Assembly: GCF_003014735.1 (NCBI RefSeq)
Contig: NZ_PYAX01000001.1
Location: 558,001 to 622,000, forward strand
Origin: Saccharothrix carnea
GTDB lineage: Bacteria; Actinomycetota; Actinomycetes; Mycobacteriales; Pseudonocardiaceae
Reading direction: 5' to 3'
DNA: 64,000 nt
The first letter of the stretch is position 1. Each line of letters starts with the position of its first letter. Under the pieces are notes generated by a model that saw only the letters and a program-made list of their open reading frames with translations, did not search any database and was not told where the DNA came from. Positions 23,295-36,792 of the stretch are shown piece by piece. A program made the translations under genes and the position numbers.

Positions 23295-24419
23295 GTGTGG
23301 AAAGTGCTGACCGGGCTGGCCCTGGTCGTCCTCGTGGTCTGGCGGCCGGGTGTCGCGACGTTCGGCGGGGCCGCGGTCGGGGCGTGGGCGTTGCACGCGG
23401 TGCTTCAGCTCGGGCTGCTGGTGGGCGCGCTGGTGTTCCGGGTGCGGGTGTCGCTGGTCGAGATCGGCGTCGGCGGTGAGATCCGCACGTGGACGCGGCC
23501 CCAGCAGCGGGTGGTCTGGCGGACGATCCCGCTGCTGATGTCGGTCGGCCTCACGTCGATCAAGGCGCCGGTCCGCCGTCGCCTGTGGTTCACCGGCCTC
23601 ACGGCGGCGGTGCTGTCCACGGCCGTCGTGGTGGTGGTCTGGCTCGGCGCGCTGGTCTGGTCGGACGCCGACCAGCCGTTCCTGCGCGGTTTCGCCGTCG
23701 CGGCCACGGCGGTGCTGGTCAACGGCCTGTGGCCGCGACGCGGCGCGGGCACCACCTCACCCGGCTGGTTCCTGTTCGGCCTGCCCCGCGCGTCGGCCCG
23801 CACGACCGCGGAGTACGAGGCGACGCCGCTGCTCAACGAGGTGACCGACGCGCTGGCGGTCGGCGACCTCGACCGGGCCGAGGCCATCGCCGACGAACTG
23901 GTCGAACGCCACCCCACGCTGCTGGTCGCGATCGGCGCGCGGACCGCCGTGCTCACCTTGCGCGCCCAGTACGGCGAGGCGTTGCACCTGATCAGCCGCC
24001 TGGTGGGCCGCAGCGACCTGGAACCGCGCGACATGGCGTTCGTCCTGGCGGCGATGGCCAGCTCCACCGCCAACGCCGTCGAGGGCGGCCAACTGCCCGC
24101 GGAGGTCGGCGTGCCCGCCGCGAGACGAGCCGCAGACGGTGCGATGAGCCTCGGCTACCCGCGCTACCGCTGCACGGGCACGTTGGCGCAACTGGCCCTG
24201 ATCGAGGAGGACCACGCCGCCGCCCTCACCCTCGCCACGCAGGCCAAGGCCACCAGCGAGACCGGGCTGGCCCGCGCCGACGCCCTCGCCACGATCGCCC
24301 GCGCGCAGATGGCGGCCGGTGACAACGCGGCGGCACGCGCGACCCTGGTCGAGGCACAACAGCTCGCCGGCTGGATGCCCCGGGTCGCGGAAACCACGGC
24401 CCGGCTCAACATCTCCTGA
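23295..24419 (+). CDS. Membrane protein with C-terminal TPR-like region, function unknown
   Basis: About 374 residues. Hydrophobic segments occur near the N-terminus (VLTGLALVVLVVWRP, AWALHAVLQLGLLVGALVF) and in the middle (LTAAVLSTAVVVVVWLGALVW, FAVAATAVLVNGLW). They are followed by some 200 residues of Ala/Leu-rich helix pairs (DALAVGDLDRAEAIADELVERHP) that look like degenerate TPRs. The start is uncertain: the frame opens with TTG at 23250 inside the palindrome, and GTG codons at 23295 and 23304 are the first outside it. I do not recognise the family. Confidence 0.65.
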   Translation: MWKVLTGLALVVLVVWRPGVATFGGAAVGAWALHAVLQLGLLVGALVFRVRVSLVEIGVGGEIRTWTRPQQRVVWRTIPLLMSVGLTSIKAPVRRRLWFTGLTAAVLSTAVVVVVWLGALVWSDADQPFLRGFAVAATAVLVNGLWPRRGAGTTSPGWFLFGLPRASARTTAEYEATPLLNEVTDALAVGDLDRAEAIADELVERHPTLLVAIGARTAVLTLRAQYGEALHLISRLVGRSDLEPRDMAFVLAAMASSTANAVEGGQLPAEVGVPAARRAADGAMSLGYPRYRCTGTLAQLALIEEDHAAALTLATQAKATSETGLARADALATIARAQMAAGDNAAARATLVEAQQLAGWMPRVAETTARLNIS

Positions 24420-24425
24420 CCAGCG

Positions 24426-24932
24426 CTACGCGGGCGGATTCGGCATGGTCGGCATCCCGTCTGGCGGCGCGGGCAGTCCGCACGTCTGCACCGCGTCGGC
24501 CACCGCCTTCAACCACGCCTGCACCTCACCGCGCAGCTTCCCCGGGTCCGGCGCCACCGCACCGGGCACGACCTTGCTCAGCACGCTGAACAGCCCGGCG
24601 AACACCGCCATGGCCTGGGACAGGCACAGCTCCGGCCCGTGCGCCCGGACTTCCGCCGGAGCGGACGTCGGCGGCGTGGGCAGGCACTTCGCCGCCGTCA
24701 TCGCCACCAGCAACCGGAGCACGTCACCCAGCGGCGCGGCGACCTTGTCCGGTGCGGGCGGGTTCGCGGCCAACGGCTCGATGGCCTTCTTCAGCGTGTC
24801 CGCGAGCTGGGTGACCAGTCCCGCGCACGCGGCGGGAGGTTCCGCCGAGTGCCGTTGTGCCGACGCGGCCGGGATGACGGCCACGGCGAGCACCACGGCG
24901 AGCACCGTGCCGATCGTCGCGAATTTCCTCAC
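24426..24932 (-). CDS. Secreted protein of unknown function
   Basis: A 168-residue protein with a clear signal peptide (VRKFATIGTVLAVVLAVAVI, then PAASAQ as cleavage site). The mature part is Ala/Pro/Leu-rich helix with four Cys residues spaced widely (ACAGL, KCLPT, LCLSQ, TCGLP), suggesting two disulfides. It ends in a Pro/Met-rich tail. GTG 24932 is preceded by TACGCT at near-leaderless spacing. It faces the membrane-protein gene tail to tail with a six-base gap. No known domain is apparent. Confidence 0.75.
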   Translation of the reverse strand: MRKFATIGTVLAVVLAVAVIPAASAQRHSAEPPAACAGLVTQLADTLKKAIEPLAANPPAPDKVAAPLGDVLRLLVAMTAAKCLPTPPTSAPAEVRAHGPELCLSQAMAVFAGLFSVLSKVVPGAVAPDPGKLRGEVQAWLKAVADAVQTCGLPAPPDGMPTMPNPPA

Positions 24933-25031
24933 GCCGCAAAGCGTAGGCACGAACACCCCGGCACCTCGCGGCGAACGAGCCGAGTTCACCCGACGGTAGA
25001 AAACCCGGGAGAAAGGGTGAAACTACGCCGA

Positions 25032-25068
25032 ACCGGATGACCGCCGGTCACGTCGACGGTCATCCGGT
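25032..25068 (-). terminator. Hairpin terminator after glgP
   Basis: A 12-bp perfect stem, ACCGGATGACCG with CGGTCATCCGGT, and a 13-base loop lies ten bases past the glgP stop. There is no U-tract, as is common for intrinsic terminators in high-GC actinobacteria. Confidence 0.6.
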
Positions 25069-25077
25069 CGAGCGGTG

Positions 25078-27648
25078 TCAGCCCGCCAGCACGACCCGGC
25101 CGAGTTCCGCGGGTGACGCGAGCAGGTCGTGCCGCGGCAACACGCGCACCGTGTAGCCGACCGCGCCCGCGTGCGGCAGCGGCACCTCGATCTCGTAGTT
25201 GCCGTTGCCCGCGTAACGCATCCCGTGCGTGACCACGTCGTACAGCTCGTCGGAGTCGCCGACCCGGCCCAGCGCCACCTGCACGTCCACTTCGGACGGT
25301 TCCAGCCCGGCCAGCTCCACCCGCGCCCGCACGCCGACCGGCGCGCCGAGCTTCGGCGTGGCCGACCCGTTCAGCGACATCTCCGAGTCCAGCACCCGCA
25401 CCCGCGTCCACGACGCCCGCAGCCGCTGCCGGTACGCGGCCAGCTCCTTCGCGCCCCGGAAACCCTCGCCGACCACCGAGGAGGCCGACGACGCGGCGGG
25501 CGCGTACAGCTTCTCCACGTACTCGCGCACCATCCGCGACGCCTGCACGGCCGGGCCGAGCGACGCCAGCGTGTGCCGCACCATGGCCAGCCACCGGGTC
25601 GGCACGCCGTCCTCACCGCGGTCGTAGAACAGCGGCGCGACCTGGCTGCCGAGCAGGTCGTACAGCGCGGCGGCCTCCAGGTCGTCCCGCCGGGTCGGGT
25701 CCGTGACGCCGTCCGCGGTCGGGATGGCCCAGCCGTTGCTGCCGTCGTACAGCTCGTCCCACCAGCCGTCGCGGATCGACAGGTTCAGCCCGCCGTTCAA
25801 CGCCGACTTCATGCCGGACGTGCCGCACGCCTCCAGCGGGCGCATCGGGTTGTTCAGCCACACGTCGCAGCCCCAGTACAGGTACCGGGCCATGGACATG
25901 TCGTAGTCGGGCAGGAACACGATCCGGTGCCGCACGCCCGCGTCGTCGGCGAACCGCACGATCTGCTGGATCAACGCCTTGCCGCCGTCGTCGGCCGGGT
26001 GCGACTTGCCCGCCACGACCAGCTGCACCGGCCGTTCGGGGTGCAGCAGCAGCGCGCGCAACCGGTCCGCGTCACGCAGCATCAGCGTGAGCCGCTTGTA
26101 GGTCGGCACGCGGCGGGCGAAGCCCACGGTCAGCACGTCCGGGTCGAACACCGAGTCGGTCCAGCCCAGCTCCAGCGCCGACGCGCCGCGCTGCAGCCAC
26201 GACGCGCGGGTGCGGCGGCGGACCTCGTCGACGAGCTTGGCGCGCAGGTCGTTGCGCAGCTCCCACAGCCGCTGGTCGGTGACCGGCTCGAACCCGTGCA
26301 GGCCGACGCCGGAGTCCTCCGTGTCGCCGACGAGCCTGCTCATCTCGGTCGCCGCCCAGGTCGGGCCGTGCACGCCGTTGGTGACCGAGCCGATCGGCAC
26401 CTCCGAGGCGTCGAACCCGGGCCACAGGGCGCGGAACATGTCCCGGCTGACCGTGCCGTGCAGCTTGGAGACGCCGTTGGCGCGCTGCGCGAGCCGCAGG
26501 CCCATGTGCGCCATGTTGAACAGGCCGGGGTTGTCCTCGGCGCCCAGCGCGAGGATGCGCTGGGTGTTCACGCCCGGCAGCAGCGTCTCGGCGCCGAAGT
26601 AGTGCTGCACCAGGTCGACGGGGAACCGGTCGATGCCCGCCGGGACCGGCGTGTGCGTGGTGAACACCGTGCCCGCGCGGACCGCCGCCAACGCCTGGTC
26701 GAAGTCCAGGCCCTCGCCGGTGACCAGTTCGCGGATGCGTTCCAGGCCGAGGAAGCCCGCGTGGCCCTCGTTGGTGTGGAACACCTCGGGCGCGGGGTGG
26801 CCGGTCAGGTCGCAGTACGTGCGCACGGCGCGGACGCCGCCGACGCCGGCCAGGATCTCCTGCCGGATGCGGTGGTCCTGGTCGCCGCCGTACAGGCGGT
26901 CGGTGACGCCGCGCAGGTCCTCGTCGTTCTCCTCCACGTCGGAGTCGAGCAGCAGCAGCGGGATGCGGCCGACCTGTGCCTTCCACACCTTGGCCCGCAG
27001 CACCCGGTCGCCGGGCATGGCGACGTGCACCAGGATCGGCGCGCCGGACGGCTCGGTGAGCAGCTCCAGCGGCAGGCCGCGCGGGTCGAGGACCGGGTAG
27101 TGCTCGATCTGCCAGCCGTCCAGGGACAGCGCCTGGCGGAAGTAGCCGGACCGGTAGAGCAGGCCGACCGCGATCAGCGGCACGCCCAGGTCGGAGGCCG
27201 CCTTGAGGTGGTCGCCCGCCAGCACGCCGAGGCCGCCGGAGTAGTTCGGCAGCGCCTCCGTGACGCCGAACTCCATCGAGAAGTAGGCGATGGCGTTCGG
27301 CAGGGGGTGCGGGTCGTGGTGGCCGTGCTCGCGGCGCTGCGCGATCTCGTCCTGGCGGCGCTGGAACCAGCGGGGTCCGGTGGTGTAGCGGTGCAGGTCG
27401 TCGGCCAGGGCGCGGGCGTGCGCGAGGAACTGCTCGTCACGGGAGAGCGCTTCGAGGCGTTCGGGCGCGACCACGGACAGCAGCCGCAACGGGTCGCCGC
27501 TCTCGGCCCACGACTCGGGGTCGACCGACGCGAACAGGTCCTGGGTGGGCTGGTGCCACGTCCAGCGCAGGTTCGTGGCGAGGGTGCCCAGGGCCGCCAG
27601 CGGCTCGGGCAGACTGGCTCGGACGGTGAACCGGCGAAGTGCTCGCAT
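25078..27648 (-). CDS. glgP: Alpha-glucan (glycogen/maltodextrin) phosphorylase
   Basis: An 856-residue GT35 phosphorylase that releases glucose-1-phosphate from alpha-1,4-glucan. Motifs seen include AYFSMEFGVTEALPNYSGGLG, FHTNEGHAGF, TTHTPVPAGIDRFP, GVHGPTW, and the PLP-binding block EACGTSGMKSALNG, with the cofactor Lys at 614. The N-terminal DUF3417-type region (LAALGTLATNLRWTWHQP) places it in the actinobacterial group of Rv1328. ATG 27648 starts MRALRRFTV. It is divergent from glgE, the same neighbours as in mycobacteria, so synthesis and breakdown of glucan may share control across the 400-base gap. Confidence 0.95.
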   Translation of the reverse strand: MRALRRFTVRASLPEPLAALGTLATNLRWTWHQPTQDLFASVDPESWAESGDPLRLLSVVAPERLEALSRDEQFLAHARALADDLHRYTTGPRWFQRRQDEIAQRREHGHHDPHPLPNAIAYFSMEFGVTEALPNYSGGLGVLAGDHLKAASDLGVPLIAVGLLYRSGYFRQALSLDGWQIEHYPVLDPRGLPLELLTEPSGAPILVHVAMPGDRVLRAKVWKAQVGRIPLLLLDSDVEENDEDLRGVTDRLYGGDQDHRIRQEILAGVGGVRAVRTYCDLTGHPAPEVFHTNEGHAGFLGLERIRELVTGEGLDFDQALAAVRAGTVFTTHTPVPAGIDRFPVDLVQHYFGAETLLPGVNTQRILALGAEDNPGLFNMAHMGLRLAQRANGVSKLHGTVSRDMFRALWPGFDASEVPIGSVTNGVHGPTWAATEMSRLVGDTEDSGVGLHGFEPVTDQRLWELRNDLRAKLVDEVRRRTRASWLQRGASALELGWTDSVFDPDVLTVGFARRVPTYKRLTLMLRDADRLRALLLHPERPVQLVVAGKSHPADDGGKALIQQIVRFADDAGVRHRIVFLPDYDMSMARYLYWGCDVWLNNPMRPLEACGTSGMKSALNGGLNLSIRDGWWDELYDGSNGWAIPTADGVTDPTRRDDLEAAALYDLLGSQVAPLFYDRGEDGVPTRWLAMVRHTLASLGPAVQASRMVREYVEKLYAPAASSASSVVGEGFRGAKELAAYRQRLRASWTRVRVLDSEMSLNGSATPKLGAPVGVRARVELAGLEPSEVDVQVALGRVGDSDELYDVVTHGMRYAGNGNYEIEVPLPHAGAVGYTVRVLPRHDLLASPAELGRVVLAG

Positions 27649-28046
27649 GGCGTCGGACCTTATCCCCCATCCAGCGGTGCGGGACAACGGTCACCCGAAC
27701 CGATGCAGGGACCGATCCAGCCCCACCAGCGGAAACGGCGCGCCGCAAGTTATTTCGGCCACAGTGCGCAAACGGCACCACGGCTGCCGCTGCGTGACGA
27801 CGACGGCGATCACCACCACGACCGTGTGATCAAAGATCGCCCGATCGGTCCCGGCGTGGCTTGACGCGAGAGCTGATCACGACCTGGGAATCTGCTCTTC
27901 CATCGCGGGACGGACGCCACCGCCAAGTGTGCAATCCAACCAGAAGGGGTAGGAACAGCAGGTACGGGTCCCGGTGACGGCTGGTCCGATCACTGCGGGC
28001 AGACTTGCACGTGCACGCGTCACACCAGGTGAGAGGGGCGCTGCCG
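27649..28046. other. glgP-glgE divergent intergenic region
   Basis: Nearly 400 bases between the divergent glgP and glgE starts. TTGACG at 27861-27866 is a possible -35 for the glgE operon, but no convincing -10 follows it at 17-18 bases. A 21-codon frame at 27764-27829 ends in a Thr-rich run and was not accepted as a gene. No strong hairpin or operator is evident. Confidence 0.4.
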
Positions 28047-30023
<1,977 letters not shown>

Positions 30024-30147
30024 GGCACGGTTCAGCAGCTAGCGAACAACTCAGCCCGGTCCCCTTTTACCGAGCCCCCGTGCCCGCCGAAGAGCACGAG
30101 GGGCGACCGAACGCACCCCCAATGAGGTGGGACGAGGTGGAGCACAC

Positions 30148-31958
<1,811 letters not shown>

Positions 31959-31959
<1 letters not shown>

Positions 31960-33305
31960 TGGACGTGACCGAACCGCACGACCTGGTCGACAAGGTGATG
32001 GCCGAGCTGCCCGAGTGGTTGCCCGCGCAGCGGTGGTTCGGCGGCAAGGACCGCCCGGTCACCTCGATCCGACCGCTGCGCACGGCGGTGCTGCGGGCCG
32101 AGGAGCCGGTGCTGGTGCACCTGGTGGTGGAGGTCGAGCAGCCGGACCGGCGCGAGCCGTACCAGCTGCTGGTCACCGACCACGTGGACAACTACGACGC
32201 GACGCACGTGCCGGAGCTGACCGGCGCGCTGCTCGACCTGATCGCCGAGGGCGCCGAGATCGAGGGCCTGCGGTTCGCGCACGAGCCTGACGTGGAGCTG
32301 CAGACCGGGCTGCGCGGCAGGCCGATCACGTCCGAGCAGTCCAACACCTCGATCGTGTTCGGCAGCCAGTACATCCTCAAGCTGTTCCGCAAGCTGACCT
32401 ACGGCGACAACCCGGACCTGGTGCTGCACCGGGCGTTGCGCCAGGTCGGGTGCGAGCACATCGCCCAGCCGCTCGGGTCGATCACCGGCAGGCTGGACGG
32501 CCAGACCACGACCGTCGGCATGTTGCAGCAGTTCATGCCGGACGCGGTGGACGGCTGGGCGATGGCCACCACGAGCGTGCGGGACCTGATGGCCGAGGCC
32601 GACCTGCACGCCGACGAGGTGGGCGGCGACTTCGCGGGCGAGGCGCAGCGGCTCGGACAGGCCGTGGCCACCGTGCACGCGGACCTCGAGCGCGCACTCG
32701 GCACGCAGCACGCGGACGCCGAGGACATCGAGCGGACCGTGCGGGCGATGGTGTCGCGGCTGGACGAGGTGGTCGCCGCGGTGCCCGAGCTGCGGCCGTA
32801 CGTGCCCGCGTTGCGGGAGGCGTTCGAGCAGGCCAGGGACACCCCGGACGCGGTGGCCGTGCAGCACATCCACGGCGACCTGCACCTCGGCCAGGTGCTG
32901 CGGACCGTGCAGGGCTGGCTGCTGATCGACTTCGAGGGCGAGCCCGGTTCGCCGATCGCCGAGCGGACCGAGCTGCGCTCACCGTTGCGCGACGTCGCGG
33001 GGATGCTGCGATCCTTCGACTACGCGGCCCACCAGCTCCTGGTCGGCCAGCCGGAGGACAACCAGCTGACCGTGCGGGCGCTGGAGTGGGCGCGGCGCAA
33101 CCGCGCGGCGTTCACCGAGGGCTACGCGGAGGCGGCGTCGGAGTCGGTCGGCGACCCGCGCAAGCGCGGCCACCTGCTGCGGGCGTTCGAGCTGGACAAG
33201 GCCGTGTACGAGGTCGCGTACGAGCACGCGAACAGGCCGGAGTGGTTGACGGTCCCGTTGTCGTCGATCGCGCGGATCACTGGAGAGGGAGCGGTGCAGT
33301 CATGA
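31959..33305 (+). CDS. mak: Maltokinase
   Basis: Maltokinase (Pep2) phosphorylates maltose to maltose-1-phosphate, the GlgE substrate. The 448-residue protein has the N-terminal cap [18 protein letters not shown], the linker [19 protein letters not shown] (ATP Lys), and the eukaryotic-kinase-like catalytic loop [12 protein letters not shown] with the metal site LLIDFEGEP. The ATG overlaps the treS stop by one base. In-frame GTGs at 31956 and 31965 are alternatives; the latter has a better-spaced GAGG. Its stop overlaps glgB (ATGA), so treS, mak and glgB are translated in series. Confidence 0.95.
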
Positions 33306-35602
33306 TCTCGCCCGAGGACGTCGACCGGTTGCTGGCCGGGGCGCACCACGACCCGCACTCGGTGCTCGGCGTGCACCACGTCCCCGAGGGCGTGGTCGCG
33401 CGGGCGCTGCGGCCGGGGGCGACCGCGGTGGCCGTGATCGCGGGTGACAAGCGCTTCGAGCTGGACCGGGTCACCGACGGGTTGTTCGAGGGCGAGCTGC
33501 CCGAGCACCCGGCGGGCGACTACCACCTGGAGGTCGAGTACGGCGACGACGTCGTCGAGGTGGACGACCCGTACCGGTGGCTGCCGACTGTCGGCGAGCT
33601 GGACCTGCACCTGATCGGCGAGGGTCGGCACGAACGGCTGTGGGACGTGCTGGGCGCGCGGGTGCGCACCTACGACACGCCCAACGGCACCGTCTCGGGT
33701 GTCTCGTTCGCGGTGTGGGCCCCGACCGCGCGCGGTGTGCGGGTGTGCGGCGACTTCGACGGCTGGGACGGGCGGGCGAACCCGATGCGGTCGCTGGGCT
33801 CGTCCGGGGTGTGGGAGGTCTTCATCCCCGGCATCACGGAGGGCACCCGGTACAAGTTCCGCATCCTCGGCCGGGACGGCGGGTGGCACGAGAAGGCCGA
33901 CCCGATGGCGTTCGCGACCGAGACACCGCCCGCGACGGCGTCGGTCGTCACCCGGTCCGCGCACGAGTGGGGTGACGCGGAGTGGGAGGCCAAGCGCGAC
34001 GCCACGCAGTGGATCAACGCGCCGATGAGCGTGTACGAGGTGCACCTGGGCTCGTGGAAGCCCGGGTTGGGGTACCGGGAGCTGGCCGACGAGCTGGCGG
34101 ACTACGTGGTCGGCGCCGGGTTCACGCACGTGGAGCTGATGCCGGTGGCCGAGCACCCGTTCGGCGGGTCGTGGGGCTACCAGGTGACGTCGTACTACGC
34201 GCCGACCTCGCGGTTCGGCTCGCCGGACGACTTCCGGCACTTCGTGGACGTGCTGCACCAGCGCGGCGTCGGCGTGATCATGGACTGGGTGCCCGCCCAC
34301 TTCCCGAAGGACTCCTGGGCGTTGGCCCGGTTCGACGGCAGCGCGCTCTACGAGCACGAGGACCCGCGCCGCGGTGAGCACCCCGACTGGGGCACGCTGG
34401 TGTTCGACTTCGGGCGCAACGAGGTGCGCAACTTCCTGGTCGCCAACGCCCTGTACTGGATCGAGGAGTTCCACATCGACGGCCTGCGGGTCGACGCGGT
34501 GGCCTCGATGCTGTACCTGGACTACTCGCGGCAGGAAGGGCAGTGGCTGCCCAACCAGTACGGCGGCCGGGAGAACCTCGACGCGGTGCGGTTCCTGCAG
34601 GAGCTGAACGCGACCGTCTACAAGCGCCACCCCGGTGTGGTGATGGTGGCCGAGGAGTCGACGGCGTGGCCGGGCGTGTCGCGGCCGACGCACCTGGGCG
34701 GCCTCGGGTTCGGGTTCAAGTGGAACATGGGCTGGATGCACGACTCGCTGCACTACCTGTCGCGCGAGCCCATCCACCGGTCGTTCCACCACAACGAGAT
34801 CACGTTCTCGCTGGTGTACGCGTGGAGCGAGAACTTCGTGCTGCCGCTGTCGCACGACGAGGTCGTGCACGGCAAGGGGTCGCTGTGGCAGCGGATGCCC
34901 GGTGACGACTGGAACAAGGCCGCGGGGCTGCGGTCGCTGCTGGCGTTCATGTGGGCGCACCCGGGCAAGCAGCTGCTGTTCATGGGCGGCGAGTTCGGGC
35001 AGCGGGAGGAGTGGTCGGAGGGCCGGTCGCTGGACTGGCACCTGCTGGAGTCGCCGCTGCACAGCGGCCTGCATAGGCTGATCGGCGACCTGAACCGGGT
35101 GTACAAGGGCTCGCCCGCGTTGTACAGCGCGGACAACCGTCCCGAGGGGTTCTCGTGGATCGACGCGAACGACTCGGCGGGCAACGTGCTGAGCTTCCTG
35201 CGGATCGGTGAGGACGGCTCGGTGCTCGCGTGCGTGGCCAACTTCGCCGGCATGCCGCACCACGACTACCGGGTGGGCCTGCCGGTCGCCGGCCGGTGGC
35301 GCGAGGTGGTGAACACGGACTCGGAGGTCTACGGCGGGTCCGGTGTCGGCAACTTCGGCGTGGTCGAGGCCGAGGACCACCCGTGGCACGGCCGCCCGGC
35401 CTCGGCGGTCCTGCAACTACCGCCGGCGGGCGTCCTCTGGCTGGCACCGGAAACCCCGATGCCCACCACCACCGTCACCAGCGCCGACACCGTCGAGGCC
35501 GCCGCCGACCCGACCAGTGTCACCGGCAGCCTCGATACCGCCTCGGCCCCGACCGACGTCACCGACCCGACCCCGGACCGGACCGCGCTGGACAACACCT
35601 GA
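33302..35602 (+). CDS. glgB: 1,4-alpha-glucan branching enzyme with extended Thr/Pro tail
   Basis: GlgB (GH13_9) cuts linear alpha-1,4-glucan and rejoins it as alpha-1,6 branches. The 766-residue protein has the N1 domain ([16 protein letters not shown]), CBM48, and the core motifs [39 protein letters not shown] (nucleophile D398), [10 protein letters not shown] (acid E451) and [14 protein letters not shown]. After the usual end ([12 protein letters not shown]) there is an extra tail of about 50 residues rich in Thr, Ala, Asp and Pro, not normal for GlgB. A second, GH57-type branching enzyme is encoded at 5449-6921. Confidence 0.95.
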   Translation: MISPEDVDRLLAGAHHDPHSVLGVHHVPEGVVARALRPGATAVAVIAGDKRFELDRVTDGLFEGELPEHPAGDYHLEVEYGDDVVEVDDPYRWLPTVGELDLHLIGEGRHERLWDVLGARVRTYDTPNGTVSGVSFAVWAPTARGVRVCGDFDGWDGRANPMRSLGSSGVWEVFIPGITEGTRYKFRILGRDGGWHEKADPMAFATETPPATASVVTRSAHEWGDAEWEAKRDATQWINAPMSVYEVHLGSWKPGLGYRELADELADYVVGAGFTHVELMPVAEHPFGGSWGYQVTSYYAPTSRFGSPDDFRHFVDVLHQRGVGVIMDWVPAHFPKDSWALARFDGSALYEHEDPRRGEHPDWGTLVFDFGRNEVRNFLVANALYWIEEFHIDGLRVDAVASMLYLDYSRQEGQWLPNQYGGRENLDAVRFLQELNATVYKRHPGVVMVAEESTAWPGVSRPTHLGGLGFGFKWNMGWMHDSLHYLSREPIHRSFHHNEITFSLVYAWSENFVLPLSHDEVVHGKGSLWQRMPGDDWNKAAGLRSLLAFMWAHPGKQLLFMGGEFGQREEWSEGRSLDWHLLESPLHSGLHRLIGDLNRVYKGSPALYSADNRPEGFSWIDANDSAGNVLSFLRIGEDGSVLACVANFAGMPHHDYRVGLPVAGRWREVVNTDSEVYGGSGVGNFGVVEAEDHPWHGRPASAVLQLPPAGVLWLAPETPMPTTTVTSADTVEAAADPTSVTGSLDTASAPTDVTDPTPDRTALDNT

Positions 35603-35622
35603 CCGGCCTAGCGCCGCGCTTC

Positions 35623-35655
35623 GCGGGGGTCCCCGCCCAGGGGACCCCCGCTTTT
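35623..35655 (+). terminator. Intrinsic terminator after glgB
   Basis: GCGGGGGTCCC (35623-35633) and GGGACCCCCGC (35641-35651) form a perfect 11-bp GC stem with a short loop, followed by TTTT. It lies 20 bases past the glgB stop and closes the glgE-treS-mak-glgB cluster. Confidence 0.88.
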
Positions 35656-35994
35656 ACCCTGCCACAGGGGTACGACAGCGCGGTGGCGCCGGCACGTGGT
35701 CTGTGGACAACTCCGGGGCCGCGCCGTACCGCGGAACGGGAACGGTGTCGCCGACCGGCCCTGCCTGCCACGCTGCGGATGCCCGAGTTTCTCCGAGCCG
35801 CTCTTGCCCGAGCGAGCAACGCGGGAGCCGCGGAGGGGTGAACGAGACCGCGCATGAACCGCGAGAGGTGGCCGGGATGAGCGGCGGCCCACGGAGGAGG
35901 GGACGCTGCTGCGGCGGGTTCGGGTGGGAACTGGGTGCACGTCGGTTCGGTGTTCGGGCCGACGCCGTGGGGTCGCCCTGCCATGCTGAGCCCC
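35656..35994. other. Intergenic stretch without a recognisable gene
   Basis: About 340 bases between the glgB terminator and the next methyltransferase. Frames that cross it have no ribosome binding site, family motif or convincing codon use. No tRNA-like fold was seen. CATGCT at 35982-35987, eight bases before the ATG at 35995, is a weak promoter candidate. Confidence 0.4.
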
Positions 35995-36792
35995 ATGGCG
36001 GACGAGGTGTGGGCGGTCGGCGAGGCGTACGAGGCTTACGTCGGGCGTTGGAGCGCGCCGGTGGCGCGGCGGTTCCTCCGCCTGTTGGACGTGCCGGCCG
36101 GGCGGCGGTGGTTGGACGTCGGTTGCGGGACGGGGGCGTTGACGACGGCGGTGTTGGAGGTGGCGCAGCCGGTCGAGGTCGTCGGGGTCGACCCGTCCGA
36201 GGGGTTCCTTGCCACGGCGAAGCACCGGGTCGCCGACCCGCGCACGGCCTTCCACGTGGGTGACGCCCGGTCGTTGCCGCTGCCCGACGACACGTTCGAC
36301 GCCGTGGTCAGCGGGCTCGCGCTCAACTTCGTGCCGGACCCGGTGCGGGCGCTGGCCGAGTGCACGAGGGTCGCCGCGCCCGGCGGTGTGGTCGCCGCCT
36401 ACGTCTGGGACTACGCCGAGGGCATGGCGACCACCCGGCACTTCTGGGACGCCGCCACCGCCCTCGACCCCGCCGCGACGACGCTGGACGAGGGCAGGCG
36501 CTTCCCGATCTGCCGACCCGAACCGCTGCGGGCGCTGTGGCACGACGCCGGGCTGGGCTCGGTGCGCGTGGACGCGTTGGAGGTGCCCACCGTGTTCGCC
36601 GACTTCGACGACTTCTGGCGCCCGTTCCTCGGCGGCCAGGGACCGGCGCCCGGCTACACCGCGTCGCTGCCCGAGGACCGGCGCCGCGCCCTCCGCGACC
36701 TGCTCCGCACCCGCCTGCCCACCGACCCGGACGGCTCCATCCGGCTCGCCGCGCGGGCGTGGGCGGTGCGGGGCGTCACGTCGCCGGTGTGA
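35995..36792 (+). CDS. SAM-dependent methyltransferase, substrate unknown
   Basis: A 265-residue class I methyltransferase: EAYEAYVGRWSAPVARRFLRLL, motif I WLDVGCGTGALTTAVL, acidic loop VVGVDPSEGFL, motif II DDTFDAVVSGLALNFVPDP, and ECTRVAAPGGVVAAYVWDY. The WDY.EGM pattern is frequent in small actinobacterial methyltransferases of unknown target. ATG 35995 fits the family start; the frame is open 20 codons further up. Its last 17 bases overlap the end of the convergent ArsR gene. Context does not reveal the substrate. Confidence 0.85.
   Translation: MADEVWAVGEAYEAYVGRWSAPVARRFLRLLDVPAGRRWLDVGCGTGALTTAVLEVAQPVEVVGVDPSEGFLATAKHRVADPRTAFHVGDARSLPLPDDTFDAVVSGLALNFVPDPVRALAECTRVAAPGGVVAAYVWDYAEGMATTRHFWDAATALDPAATTLDEGRRFPICRPEPLRALWHDAGLGSVRVDALEVPTVFADFDDFWRPFLGGQGPAPGYTASLPEDRRRALRDLLRTRLPTDPDGSIRLAARAWAVRGVTSPV

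Noticed and set aside
27764-27829. A 21-codon frame with two Cys and a Thr-rich end upstream of glgE, considered as a leader peptide
   Set aside because: No well-placed -10 hexamer, it is over 200 bases from glgE, no hairpin follows, and a Thr/Cys signal makes no sense for this operon.
25129-27864. A 911-codon open frame antisense to glgP
   Set aside because: Composition is His/Arg/Val-rich shadow coding; the opposite strand has all phosphorylase motifs.
27861-27891. TTGACG followed by TGGGAAT as a promoter for glgE
   Set aside because: The -10 does not fit TANNNT or TATAAT closely and the leader would be over 150 bases, so it is noted only in the intergenic entry.
33122-35416. A 764-codon open frame antisense to mak-glgB
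   Set aside because: Shadow of GlgB in another frame, with no motifs or ribosome site.
35656-35994. The gap after glgB examined for a tRNA, ncRNA or small gene
   Set aside because: No cloverleaf, no stable conserved hairpin and no frame with a ribosome site; the small frame ending near 35841 is the tail of a glgB shadow frame.
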